DNA of 51,213 bases from NCBI GenBank assembly GCA_003354055.1, contig PIVQ01000005.1, forward strand, positions 1-51,213, in the 5' to 3' direction. Below are positions 43,569-50,531 of the stretch, one piece after another. Source of the DNA: Desulfobacteraceae bacterium (lineage in GTDB: Bacteria > Desulfobacterota > Desulfobacteria > Desulfobacterales > Desulfobacteraceae). The position numbers and the translations under genes are program-made. Position 1 is the stretch's first letter, and every line of letters starts with the position of its first letter. The notes below the pieces were generated by a model, which worked only from the letters and a program-made list of their open reading frames with translations, made no database searches and was not told the DNA's origin.

Positions 43569-43994
43569 ATGAACGAAGATCGAAAGTCGCTACTCAATGA
43601 TCAGGAACGAATCACCACGTTGGTGATGGAGACGATGCGGGAGGATCTGCGAGTCAACGAAACAACCATGGACGCCGACATCAGCTTCGCACAGTGTACA
43701 ATCCGTTCCCTAGATTTGAACGGAAACGCGATGCACGCCGCAGTGGGTGTCATCAGAGAGGCATTCTTGAGAGAGGCAGCAGAGATCGATGCTCTGGCAG
43801 ATGCTGCGATAGGCAAGGATAATGCCCCAACACTGACATCCCGAAGATTAGACGCCAACGCAGCGTACGCACGCCGTGTGATGGTAAAGCTGCAGGAAGC
43901 AATGGAGACCTGGATACCTCCTTGCATTGGCTGTGGTCTTTCCCGGCATGAAGGAGCCTGCGAAGAGACGTTGATTTTCACTGATAGGCACTAA
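43569..43994 (+). CDS. Early hypothetical protein
   Basis: A 141-residue, largely helical protein with an end containing CIGCGLSRHEGAC, a candidate zinc site. Starts behind AAGGAG. No family recognised. Confidence 0.6.
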   Translation: MNEDRKSLLNDQERITTLVMETMREDLRVNETTMDADISFAQCTIRSLDLNGNAMHAAVGVIREAFLREAAEIDALADAAIGKDNAPTLTSRRLDANAAYARRVMVKLQEAMETWIPPCIGCGLSRHEGACEETLIFTDRH

Positions 43995-43998
43995 AAAG

Positions 43999-44016
43999 AT
44001 GACAATCGTTTGTCAT
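43999..44016. promoter_or_regulatory. Extended intergenic palindrome
   Basis: ATGACA-ATCGTT-TGTCAT extends to 8-bp arms (AGATGACA and TGTCATCT). It is the longest perfect form I found and lies between genes, 5 bases after one stop and about 30 before the next start, so it is a good reference operator. Confidence 0.65.
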
Positions 44017-44048
44017 CTAAACGCATCCCCACGAGAAGGAGAATAGAG

Positions 44049-44426
44049 ATGGCTGAGAGAGTACGAGGAGACAAGAGGTTGTCACATGGTCAGTTTTTCG
44101 ATCTCTGCAAATGGATCGAGGTTCATCGGGAGGAGCTAGTTGACAACAAGGACTGGAAAGACTGTCTGGCAGAGGCTGCTGCAGTGATCAAGCCGAACCA
44201 CGGTGTCTCAGATGGGACATTTCGGGAGGCAGCCAAAAAGGTGGGGGTCATTCTGGTGCAGGCTCGATTCACACAAGAGAGTGTCACTAGGGCGACACCT
44301 CTCCTTAAGGCTATGGGTCGTGCCATCCTTCTGCTGGGTGATCAGCGAAAGGGAGGGTGGCCGAAGGGGATCACCAATCAGGAAGTGCAGATCATACGCG
44401 ATTTCCTGAAGGGCAATCCCACATGA
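44049..44426 (+). CDS. Early hypothetical protein
   Basis: A 125-residue basic, helical protein (MAERVRGDKRLSHGQFFDL opening). Its repeated helices might form a DNA-binding domain, but no HTH is clear. The palindrome 44423-44440 overlaps the stop. Not recognised. Confidence 0.55.
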   Translation: MAERVRGDKRLSHGQFFDLCKWIEVHREELVDNKDWKDCLAEAAAVIKPNHGVSDGTFREAAKKVGVILVQARFTQESVTRATPLLKAMGRAILLLGDQRKGGWPKGITNQEVQIIRDFLKGNPT

Positions 44427-44445
44427 CAGGTGTTTGACACCGAAT

Positions 44446-44461
44446 CACCCCTTCGGGGGTG
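44446..44461 (+). terminator. GC hairpin after gene 44049-44426
   Basis: CACCCC, loop TTCG, GGGGTG, 20 bases after the stop and 12 before leader hairpin copy 4. No T-tract follows. Confidence 0.55.
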
Positions 44462-44473
44462 ACTGCGGATGGG

Positions 44474-44503
44474 TGGTTCCCTCCGTACTGATGAGGTAAA
44501 CCA
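44474..44503 (+). ncRNA. Conserved leader hairpin, copy 4
   Basis: TGGTT and AACCA (plus one more G-C pair) close a 20-base loop ending in TACTGATGAGGTA. Start codon follows at 44526. Same loop length and core as copies 1-3. Confidence 0.7.
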
Positions 44504-44525
44504 CAACACGAACGAAGGAGACAGA

Positions 44526-44831
44526 ATGATGGCACAATTTTACACGGACCCAACACGAGAAGAAGACCCACACGCTCTCCCTGATGCGGAGGTTTTCCAT
44601 GTGGATCCTACAGAATGCATACTACTGGAGAACGGAACACTAAGTCATTACGGCGACTTAGGAGAAGGATGGTTTTGGTGGCAGAAATCTCCTGGTTGTC
44701 TTCCTGATGGAGAACCCAACGGACCCTTCGAGACGGAGGATGCCGCAGTAGTGGCAGCGAGAGAAGAGGTGACCATGGAAAAGGACGCAGACGCAGCGTG
44801 GGAAGCGATGAACGACAGAGACTTGTCATAG
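44526..44831 (+). CDS. Small acidic early protein
   Basis: About 101 residues, very acidic, with GEGWFWWQKSPG in the middle and a helical end. Start 44526 or 44529 behind AAGGAG. The control module begins inside its last codons. Unknown role. Confidence 0.55.
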   Translation: MMAQFYTDPTREEDPHALPDAEVFHVDPTECILLENGTLSHYGDLGEGWFWWQKSPGCLPDGEPNGPFETEDAAVVAAREEVTMEKDADAAWEAMNDRDLS

Positions 44832-44904
44832 TTAAGGATATTGACGACGACTCGGTTTGTGCCATTATCGTGTCGTAAAGTCCCACTTTATGAAATGGCC
44901 AATC
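44812..44904 (+). promoter_or_regulatory. Control module, plus-strand copy
   Basis: Aligns without gaps with the minus strand of 39703-39611. It contains ACGACA-N6-TGTCAT, TAGTTAAG, TTGACG (possible -35), an imperfect palindrome (44859) and TAAAGT-CCC-ACTTTA (44876-44890). Its downstream end lies just before the gene at 44937. Confidence 0.6.
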
Positions 44905-44936
44905 CTAGACCTGTACTAGATGAAGGAGATAGAACA

Positions 44937-45560
44937 ATGGCGAACAGACGTTGGAAGTGCCACGCTTGTGGCAGCTACGATTGCAGAACGGGGAAATGCC
45001 AGAAGTGTGGCAGTTACCGAACAGGACCGTCGATGGAGGGGTCAACCGATGAGAAGCCCACGAAAGAGAAGACGACAGAAGGACTGGCGGATACGTCAAC
45101 TGGAACAGTGGATCGGTCATACGGCGTGGGTAGTGGGCTTCCGATCCGACACCCCGATCAACCCATTCAATCAAGGGACGGAGTACCACGCGATTTGGCG
45201 ACAGGGAAGGGCTGCAGCCCAGAAGTGTCACGAGGGTGTCAGGAACACATAGAGGGTTTCCTTCAACTCCTCACAAAGGATGACGCAGACCTGTCAGTAG
45301 TAAGACTTCAGATCGCCATAGGAAGATGGTGTGAGAGGTTGGAAAGGAGTAGAGAAAGTGCCATAGGTTTGTCCTTACAAGAACGAATCGCGGAGATCCG
45401 GGACTACGCAAGGCGTCTTCAAGGAGCCATCTGTCTGGTCACAGGGTACCAGGAAGACCCTCCGGTATGTCTTGATTGTGGCTGGAGAAGCTGCCGATGT
45501 GCACCAAATGACGACGTATACGGTTGCGACCACCACGAAGGATATCGGAACGGGGGTTGA
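44937..45560 (+). CDS. Protein with zinc ribbons at both ends
   Basis: A 207-residue protein. N-terminus: CHACGSYDC and CQKCGSY. C-terminus: CLDCGWRSCRC and a CDHHEG end. The middle is a helical segment. A bridging or nucleic-acid-binding role is plausible. Starts behind GAAGGAGAT. Confidence 0.6.
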   Translation: MANRRWKCHACGSYDCRTGKCQKCGSYRTGPSMEGSTDEKPTKEKTTEGLADTSTGTVDRSYGVGSGLPIRHPDQPIQSRDGVPRDLATGKGCSPEVSRGCQEHIEGFLQLLTKDDADLSVVRLQIAIGRWCERLERSRESAIGLSLQERIAEIRDYARRLQGAICLVTGYQEDPPVCLDCGWRSCRCAPNDDVYGCDHHEGYRNGG

Positions 45561-45585
45561 CGAACTCGAAAGCGTGTGGTAGAAT
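45557..45585 (+). promoter_or_regulatory. Second strong sigma-70 promoter
   Basis: TTGACG (45557-45562), 17-base spacer, TAGAAT (45580-45585), TGG extended -10. The end of the preceding gene overlaps the -35. A genome palindrome (45594-45611) starts at about +2, where a bound dimer would block open-complex formation or escape. Confidence 0.8.
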
Positions 45586-45593
45586 ATGAGTTG

Positions 45594-45611
45594 ATGTCAA
45601 GACGACGTCAG
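45594..45611. promoter_or_regulatory. Palindrome at the start of the 45557 transcript
   Basis: ATGTCA-N6-CGTCAG immediately downstream of the -10 box. The position is that of a repressor operator. It is followed by another half-site (ATGACAC at 45612). Confidence 0.6.
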
Positions 45612-45643
45612 CATGACACAAGGTGAACAAGGAGTAAAGGCTT

Positions 45644-45970
45644 ATGATCAACAGACTCGACACGATTTTGCAAGACGATGGCTACAAGGCACCTTTCTTG
45701 GTGGACAACAAAAGAGTCGCACGTGAAATCAACAGAGAGGTCCTGGATTTCGCGTTCCAGTCACGAGAGATGACCCTGACCGATTTCATGCTTCGTTATG
45801 CCAACATCATGGCACGTATGGAAAAAGCCCATCTAGAGAACAGCCGATGGGCGGACGACGTGCGGACGATTCTCAACACCCAGCTTCGGGTGAAAGCGAT
45901 ACCGGTACCGGCTGGAGCTTTCATGTCGGCCATGGAGCGTCTGGTCAATAAGTCGCTCCAAAACGGATAG
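45644..45970 (+). CDS. Early hypothetical protein
   Basis: A 108-residue helical protein, first gene behind the 45557 promoter. No motif recognised. Ribosome binding site GGAG at 45629-45632. Confidence 0.6.
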   Translation: MINRLDTILQDDGYKAPFLVDNKRVAREINREVLDFAFQSREMTLTDFMLRYANIMARMEKAHLENSRWADDVRTILNTQLRVKAIPVPAGAFMSAMERLVNKSLQNG

Positions 45971-46062
45971 CTGCGGGGGTGCGGTTAGGGGGGTGGGTGC
46001 CACGTGTTTGGCACCTGCTCCCCGTTTGACGGATGATTCGCCTCAGAAAGGGAGGTGACACA

Positions 46063-46362
46063 ATGACGACACGATGCAAAAACTGGATCGATGGTAGGTA
46101 CCTTTGCCCCAACGAAGCAGTGTTGCCAGAAGAGCACTGCGAAGAGTGCATGGCAAGAATCGGTGACTACTGCTTTGCATGTCCCTGTCCTGGGTGTTTA
46201 ACCCACAACTCGATGGAACCCGACACCAGCATCGAGTGTGACAGAAAGATGGGGGAGACGGCTTTACGGTGTGAGAGGTGTCATTGGACTGTCATAGTCG
46301 ACAGTCACGGACGGCAAATCCGAGTGGTAACAGTGAAGGAGAACACAGATGCATCTAAGTGA
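46063..46362 (+). CDS. Cysteine-rich zinc-binding protein
   Basis: A 99-residue protein with about eleven cysteines (CKNW, LCPNE, HCEECM, YCFACPCPGC, CERCHW). At least two zinc ions could be bound. Start ATG 46063 lies in palindrome 46055-46072, which also overlaps the ribosome binding site. Early transcription-factor-like role is possible. Confidence 0.6.
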   Translation: MTTRCKNWIDGRYLCPNEAVLPEEHCEECMARIGDYCFACPCPGCLTHNSMEPDTSIECDRKMGETALRCERCHWTVIVDSHGRQIRVVTVKENTDASK

Positions 46363-47107
46363 GAGAGAGATAGAGGAAGTGACACAACTCTGTCACGCAG
46401 CGTACGGAATTTTCGTCCCTGGTGGCTACCATGAACGAATCGAGCAGGAGTACGGAAGAGTTGACATCGTACGACTGAGGAAAGCCATCGGAGATTCACA
46501 GGCCAACAAACCTGCGAGTGACGACGATCTGGCATTCTACGGGTACATCATCAAAGCGTACATTCACGCGTTCTCGAACTGGGATTGGGTGTGCCCCACT
46601 CCAGGGATCGGCAGTGAGGGTGTTTGTGTCCAACGTTGGTCGAATCTCGCTGACAGACTCATGGCAGCAGGCCACGGAAAAAGAACCACACCTCCTCCAG
46701 GTAGGGTGATCGAGAACTACGGAGATTACGTAAACTACCTGGACCAAAAGATCCGGGAGAAGATGGAGCAGGAGGATCGAGAGGTCCCTGTCGCCCCTTT
46801 TCATAGTTCTCTTGAATCGGCCATGCGGCTCTTCCCTGAAGCAAAGCGAATCGAGATGACGAGAGTATGGCAGTACAACAGTGACGACGAAGGGGACGCC
46901 GACGTGTTCGTTTGGTACGCCACGATGGACCCTGAACGTGCATGTTGTGCTCCCCCCGTGGGGTACGGATGGACGCCACAGGCTGCTTTGCTTCAGATGT
47001 GGCTCTGTGACAAGGGTGTTGTGTTCAGAAGCGAAACAACCTCCCTTCCCGAACACAAACCGGAGATCGTAGGCCACAGCAAGAAGGACGGACCGATCTT
47101 CAAGTAG
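46349..47107 (+). CDS. Early hypothetical protein
   Basis: A 252-residue protein with mixed structure and no clear motif; an acidic N-terminal helix (LSEREIEEVTQLCH) and an ADVFVWYATMDPERACC segment. It overlaps the previous gene by 14 bases. Not recognised. Confidence 0.55.
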   Translation: MHLSEREIEEVTQLCHAAYGIFVPGGYHERIEQEYGRVDIVRLRKAIGDSQANKPASDDDLAFYGYIIKAYIHAFSNWDWVCPTPGIGSEGVCVQRWSNLADRLMAAGHGKRTTPPPGRVIENYGDYVNYLDQKIREKMEQEDREVPVAPFHSSLESAMRLFPEAKRIEMTRVWQYNSDDEGDADVFVWYATMDPERACCAPPVGYGWTPQAALLQMWLCDKGVVFRSETTSLPEHKPEIVGHSKKDGPIFK

Positions 47108-47118
47108 GGGAAAGAACA

Positions 47119-47625
47119 ATGGTGGTGGAAATCTGCGGAATGGATAACTGCCAGAATACTGACATCGAGCTAACGTGGCTTGGTGAACCGATTTGCTCGA
47201 CATGCTGGCGTTCAGTATGCGAGATGGAACAAGAAGGAGAAAAAGAGATGGAGAGCACAGCAACAAAAAAGGTGGTCAAGAAAAAGGTAGTCAAGAAGAG
47301 TGCCAAGAAGACGGCACCCAAGGCCAAGGCAACAAAAAAGGCCGTCAAGAAAGGAACGACACCGAAGGCCGTCAAGAGGGTGAAAAACGCAGCCGACAAG
47401 TGGAAGGTCGGAGCCAAGACCAAAGCGGGTGCCAAGATTCTGGCAGTCCACGATCCGGACCCCAGGGATGGCACACCAGGACACGGACGGCAGATCACCA
47501 TCGCGTGCGTCATCACCGGCAAACCGCGTAAGATCTACGTGCAGGACGCACATCAGGTCTGCACGATCGACGATCCCAAGGTCAAGGCGGAGATGCGGAA
47601 GAAAAGGAAAGCAAGCAAGGGCTAA
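47119..47625 (+). CDS. Zinc finger plus histone H1-like lysine-rich protein
   Basis: A 168-residue protein. Residues 1-35 carry CGMDNC and CSTCWRSVC. Residues about 50-100 are a lysine/alanine repeat (KKVVKKKVVKKSAKKTAPKA), like bacterial H1-type proteins (HC1). The C-terminal part is a small beta/alpha domain. It may coat or compact DNA, host or phage. It stands beside the sigma-like gene. Confidence 0.65.
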   Translation: MVVEICGMDNCQNTDIELTWLGEPICSTCWRSVCEMEQEGEKEMESTATKKVVKKKVVKKSAKKTAPKAKATKKAVKKGTTPKAVKRVKNAADKWKVGAKTKAGAKILAVHDPDPRDGTPGHGRQITIACVITGKPRKIYVQDAHQVCTIDDPKVKAEMRKKRKASKG

Positions 47626-47635
47626 CCGAAAGGTA

Positions 47636-47653
47636 GTGTCACATGGATGTCAC
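47636..47653. promoter_or_regulatory. Palindrome spanning the start of the sigma-like gene
   Basis: GTGTCA-N6-TGTCAC with the ATG (47643) in the spacer. If the HTH protein it encodes binds the palindrome, this is an autoregulatory site. Confidence 0.55.
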
Positions 47654-48155
47654 CCTTGCATGTGAACTGGACGGAGTGTTCACGAGGTGTACAGACGCGA
47701 TGATAAGGACCCAATCATGGAGAGAAGACGCGAAGCAGGACGTGTGGGTGCATGTTCTACAGAAATGGTCGAGGTTCTCACATCTCAAGGGTGCGGAGTT
47801 AAAATCCACTCTCTGGGTTGTGTGTCGCAATTTTGTCACCACGTGGATTGGTGAAAAGCGTAAGGAGTTCTTATCCCTGATTCCTTACGGAAACGTTGAA
47901 CAACCCCAATCGATGGCACTCGTTGATTGGGATGATGTGTGGTCAACCCTGAATGCACCGGCGTTATTCGTCGCAAAAGAGTGGCTGTATGGAGGTTGTG
48001 CCGCAGAGATGGCACGCAAAAGAAGCGAAAACCTCAAGCGGGTAACTGTGACGATGCAAGACGTAGCCGAGAGCCTAGGGATGAGCAGAGCTACGGTCAG
48101 CAGGCACCTAGCGTCCTTCCGGGAAGCCGTGGAGGTCTGCACGTACAGCCTGTGA
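47643..48155 (+). CDS. ECF sigma-like protein with CRP-like recognition helix
   Basis: A 170-residue protein. Residues about 24-75 (REDAKQDVWVHVLQKWSRFS to WIGEKRKEF) fit sigma-70 region 2 of the ECF type. Residues 138-163 are a helix-turn-helix, DVAESLGMSRATVSRHLASF, whose SRxTVSRxL form is shared by sigma region 4 and by CRP/FNR-type recognition helices. It may direct RNA polymerase to late promoters, or bind the genome-wide palindrome. It is the only clear HTH in the window. Two strong terminators follow. Confidence 0.65.
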   Translation: MDVTLACELDGVFTRCTDAMIRTQSWREDAKQDVWVHVLQKWSRFSHLKGAELKSTLWVVCRNFVTTWIGEKRKEFLSLIPYGNVEQPQSMALVDWDDVWSTLNAPALFVAKEWLYGGCAAEMARKRSENLKRVTVTMQDVAESLGMSRATVSRHLASFREAVEVCTYSL

Positions 48156-48231
48156 ACGTCGGAAGGCTTGTGGGGGGTCTTTAGGGGTGGAAGGAGCCAC
48201 AGCGATAGCTAGTTGGCTCCCAGGATGATAG

Positions 48232-48274
48232 CGGGGGGGAGGGTCCTCCAGGGGGAAACTCCTCCCCGTTTTTT
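48232..48274 (+). terminator. Intrinsic terminator
   Basis: GC-rich stem of about 10 bp (CGGGGGGGAGG with CTCCTCCCCG) and a TTTTTT tract. Strong rho-independent form. Ends the transcript of the sigma-like gene. Confidence 0.8.
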
Positions 48275-48356
48275 GGCATCATCGATTCGTGCTTGGCTCC
48301 CTGGGTGTGAGAGCGGAATGATTGACTAAGCACAACAAGAGTCCTTCATCGTGGAC

Positions 48357-48397
48357 CCTCCATCACCCTTCGGGGTGGTGGGGGGTTTTGTTGTCTT
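48357..48397 (+). terminator. Intrinsic terminator
   Basis: Stem CCTCCATCACCC / GGGTGGTGGGGG with a TTCG loop, then TTTTGTTGTCTTT. A second strong terminator 80 bases after the first. Confidence 0.8.
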
Positions 48398-48418
48398 TAC
48401 GCTTGAGGTGACATAAGC

Positions 48419-48961
48419 ATGACATTTATTGAACTCTACGTTGCCTTAGTGAAGCTTGCCACAGGTGTGCAGCAATTCCACCTATATCATGGCAAGGGTA
48501 AAGCCCCCCTCCTCAAGAAGTTGGTGACAAAACTTCGTCATCTAGAAATCGATCCTCAAGAGTACCTAGCACAGATGTTTGGGTGGTACACACCGAACAG
48601 ATGCCGCAGGCTACTAGCGGGGTTAACGTACCCAACACCTGAACTGCTAGGGGGATGGCACTCAATATCCCTTTATTTCGATCTCAAAGCGGGACGAATC
48701 AAAGCAGAAAAGATCAAGCTTCCTGAGGTTGTGGTGGTCAAGGAAAGAGTGATTCGAACGGTAGATGTTCAGAAAGGAGAGGTCGATCCGTTATCTGCCA
48801 TCGTGAATGCCAAGGATTTGTCATCTTTAACGGGACTCAAGCGAGTCGAGGTGACACAAACAATAACGAAACTCAAAAAGAGCAGGAAAACGCTATGGGC
48901 AAACAGAAAGGCTATCTTACGGGCAAGCCTGGGAGGTACCTCCGGGACCTGTGGATCGTAG
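48419..48961 (+). CDS. Hypothetical protein
   Basis: A 180-residue basic protein with N-terminal helices (FIELYVALVKLATGVQQFHL), a mid region rich in L/P/G, and a VVVVKERVIRTVDVQKG strand pair. Start ATG 48419 lies in palindrome 48408-48425. No family recognised. Confidence 0.55.
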   Translation: MTFIELYVALVKLATGVQQFHLYHGKGKAPLLKKLVTKLRHLEIDPQEYLAQMFGWYTPNRCRRLLAGLTYPTPELLGGWHSISLYFDLKAGRIKAEKIKLPEVVVVKERVIRTVDVQKGEVDPLSAIVNAKDLSSLTGLKRVEVTQTITKLKKSRKTLWANRKAILRASLGGTSGTCGS

Positions 48962-49212
48962 AGGCGGCGAAAGAACCTGTCGAGCATCGAACCCCAGGTG
49001 AAATCGTGCATGAGCTGCGGAGTGAGGGAGGGATAGTCGGAAGGGAAGACTATCCCGAAAAAGCGTATCAAGACATCTTTGCCTCCCTCCACGAGTTAGA
49101 GGTACTGGAGGAGAAAGCAGCAACAGCAAGTGCTAACCGCAGTCTGCGTATGATTACGGTTTTCATATTCGGTGCCATCATTGGGGCACTTCTTCAGGAT
49201 CTGGTAACATGA
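48895..49212 (+). CDS. Small C-terminal membrane-anchored protein
   Basis: A 105-residue protein. Helical N-terminal part, then a C-terminal hydrophobic segment (MITVFIFGAIIGALLQDLV) as membrane anchor. Overlaps the preceding gene by 67 bases in another frame and the next by ATGA. Confidence 0.55.
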   Translation: MGKQKGYLTGKPGRYLRDLWIVEAAKEPVEHRTPGEIVHELRSEGGIVGREDYPEKAYQDIFASLHELEVLEEKAATASANRSLRMITVFIFGAIIGALLQDLVT

Positions 49213-49373
49213 GCGAAGATACCGAAGGAATGGTAAGGGAACTGCTCGACAACGAGAACGTGGAGTTGAACAGTTGGGAAGCTGGTTTCATTGAGGATAT
49301 GGAGGGAAAAACCACCTTCAGTCCCAATCAGGCAGCAAAAGTGTCACAGATTTGGCACAAGAACTTTGGTTAG
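49209..49373 (+). CDS. Small hypothetical protein
   Basis: A 54-residue acidic protein, too short for the usual cutoffs. ATGA overlap with the previous stop; AGGAG of the next gene lies in its stop codon region. Function unknown. Confidence 0.55.
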   Translation: MSEDTEGMVRELLDNENVELNSWEAGFIEDMEGKTTFSPNQAAKVSQIWHKNFG

Positions 49374-49383
49374 GAGAATAGTG

Positions 49384-50256
49384 ATGGTACCGATTGCTGG
49401 TAAAGACTACGATTTGCATCTCCCTCAGGAGTATGCGAGTGTAACGCAGATCAACATGGGGCTACGTTGCCTCAAGCAGTACGAGTTTCGCTACGTGGAA
49501 GGGTTGAAGATTGCTCCTGCTCTTCCTCTTGCGGAGGGTGGCTCGCACCACACCGCACTCGAAGCGAACAACTTGCAGAGAGCAAAGAAAGGAAAGAGCC
49601 TAGCGAAAAAGACGATGATCGACCGATTCGCAGAAGCTTTCCTTGGTCAGGAAAAGGAGATAGCCGACTGGCAAGGCGAGAACGCCAACAGCGTGATTGC
49701 ACGAGGGAAGGGAATCATCGAACTCTACCTTCAGTCTCCTGAGAGTGCCACTACTCCGACACTCATTGGCAAGGACCACGGGGTGGAGTGGGCATTCGGT
49801 GGCATCAACAAACACGGCAAGAACAAACAGAAGGATCAACCGTCCGTGTTGGTTGCTGGTGTGCCGATGGCTGGAATCATCGACCTGAGAGAAGCGAAAG
49901 AGGTGACGGACTACAAGGTGGTAGCCAAGTCCCCGTCAGCCAACGCAGCAGAGGTGAGCTTACAGCTTATGATCTACGCTGCGGTGACACGGACCCCGAA
50001 GACCAGCATTGTCGGGTTGACAAAAACGAAGACCCCGAAAGTCGTCAAGGTGGAGCATAAGCACGATCTCAAAAGAAGTGCCAGATGGGTGGCACACGTC
50101 GTGTCCTCCATCGCAAAGTCCATCTCGGCTGGGATCTTCCCCTGTGCGAGTCCCGACAATTGGGCTTGTTCTCCGAAGTTCTGCGGTTATTGGGGCCGAT
50201 GCCGTGGAGCGTCCGCACAGACGAAGTATTTCCAAGTTGGAGGTGTCAAGTGTTAG
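49384..50256 (+). CDS. RecB/Cas4-type PD-(D/E)XK exonuclease
   Basis: A 290-residue protein. Opening YASVTQINMGLRCLKQYEFR is the CRxxY-type helix of Cas4/RecB nucleases. AGIIDL and VTDYK give the catalytic Asp and D-x-K. C-terminal CASPDNWACSPKFCGYWGRC is a four-cysteine cluster, likely Fe-S. It could resect DNA in recombination. Start ATG 49384 behind AGGAG. No other Cas gene is present, so this is a recombination enzyme. Confidence 0.8.
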   Translation: MVPIAGKDYDLHLPQEYASVTQINMGLRCLKQYEFRYVEGLKIAPALPLAEGGSHHTALEANNLQRAKKGKSLAKKTMIDRFAEAFLGQEKEIADWQGENANSVIARGKGIIELYLQSPESATTPTLIGKDHGVEWAFGGINKHGKNKQKDQPSVLVAGVPMAGIIDLREAKEVTDYKVVAKSPSANAAEVSLQLMIYAAVTRTPKTSIVGLTKTKTPKVVKVEHKHDLKRSARWVAHVVSSIAKSISAGIFPCASPDNWACSPKFCGYWGRCRGASAQTKYFQVGGVKC

Positions 50257-50531
50257 ACATCCAACGTGAAGTTTCGCGATGGGTGGCTCTCACCTTTCCT
50301 GCGGCAACGCTAGAATCGCAGATTCGCAAACTACGAGCAGAAGTAGTGGAGCTAGAAAAGGACCCATCCAGCGTTGACGAACTGGCAGACATCGGTGTCG
50401 TACTTCTGGCACTCACTTCACGAATGGGAGAGGATTTTGACTCCCTGGTTCGCCAGAAGATGGAGATAAATCGGACACGACAGTGGGCTCTCCAAGATGA
50501 CGGCACGTACCAACACGTGAAGGAGAAGTGA
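50250..50531 (+). CDS. mazZ: MazZ-like DUF550 dNTP pyrophosphohydrolase
   Basis: A 93-residue, all-helical protein. The pattern WVALTFPAATLESQIRKL, then EVVELE (E-x-x-E) and DELADIGVVLLAL (E-x-x-D), ending in KMEINRTRQW, is that of the DUF550 branch of MazG-like enzymes. In Z phages MazZ converts dGTP to dGMP (and dATP to dAMP), feeding PurZ. Start GTG 50250 behind GGAGG, overlapping the nuclease by 7 bases. Confidence 0.8.
   Translation: MLDIQREVSRWVALTFPAATLESQIRKLRAEVVELEKDPSSVDELADIGVVLLALTSRMGEDFDSLVRQKMEINRTRQWALQDDGTYQHVKEK

Larger units (their letters stand above)
48156..48418. other. Terminator-rich gap after the sigma-like gene
   Basis: About 260 bases with no gene. It holds hairpin GGAGCCA/TGGCTCC (48193-48220), two intrinsic terminators (48232-48274, 48357-48397) and a small hairpin GTCC/GGAC (48341-48356). 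It ends at palindrome 48408 over the next start. It separates early genes from the downstream block; I see no clear promoter for the latter. Confidence 0.6.

Noticed and set aside
40301..44503. Hammerhead ribozyme at the CTGATGAG leaders
   Set aside because: The CUGAUGA string is present, but no helix II follows it, and the conserved GAAA and cleavage triplet are missing. Loop length and stem covariation describe a plain hairpin.
49384..50256. Cas4 as part of a CRISPR system
   Set aside because: Cas4-like folds are common as phage recombination nucleases, and no repeat array or other cas gene is present.
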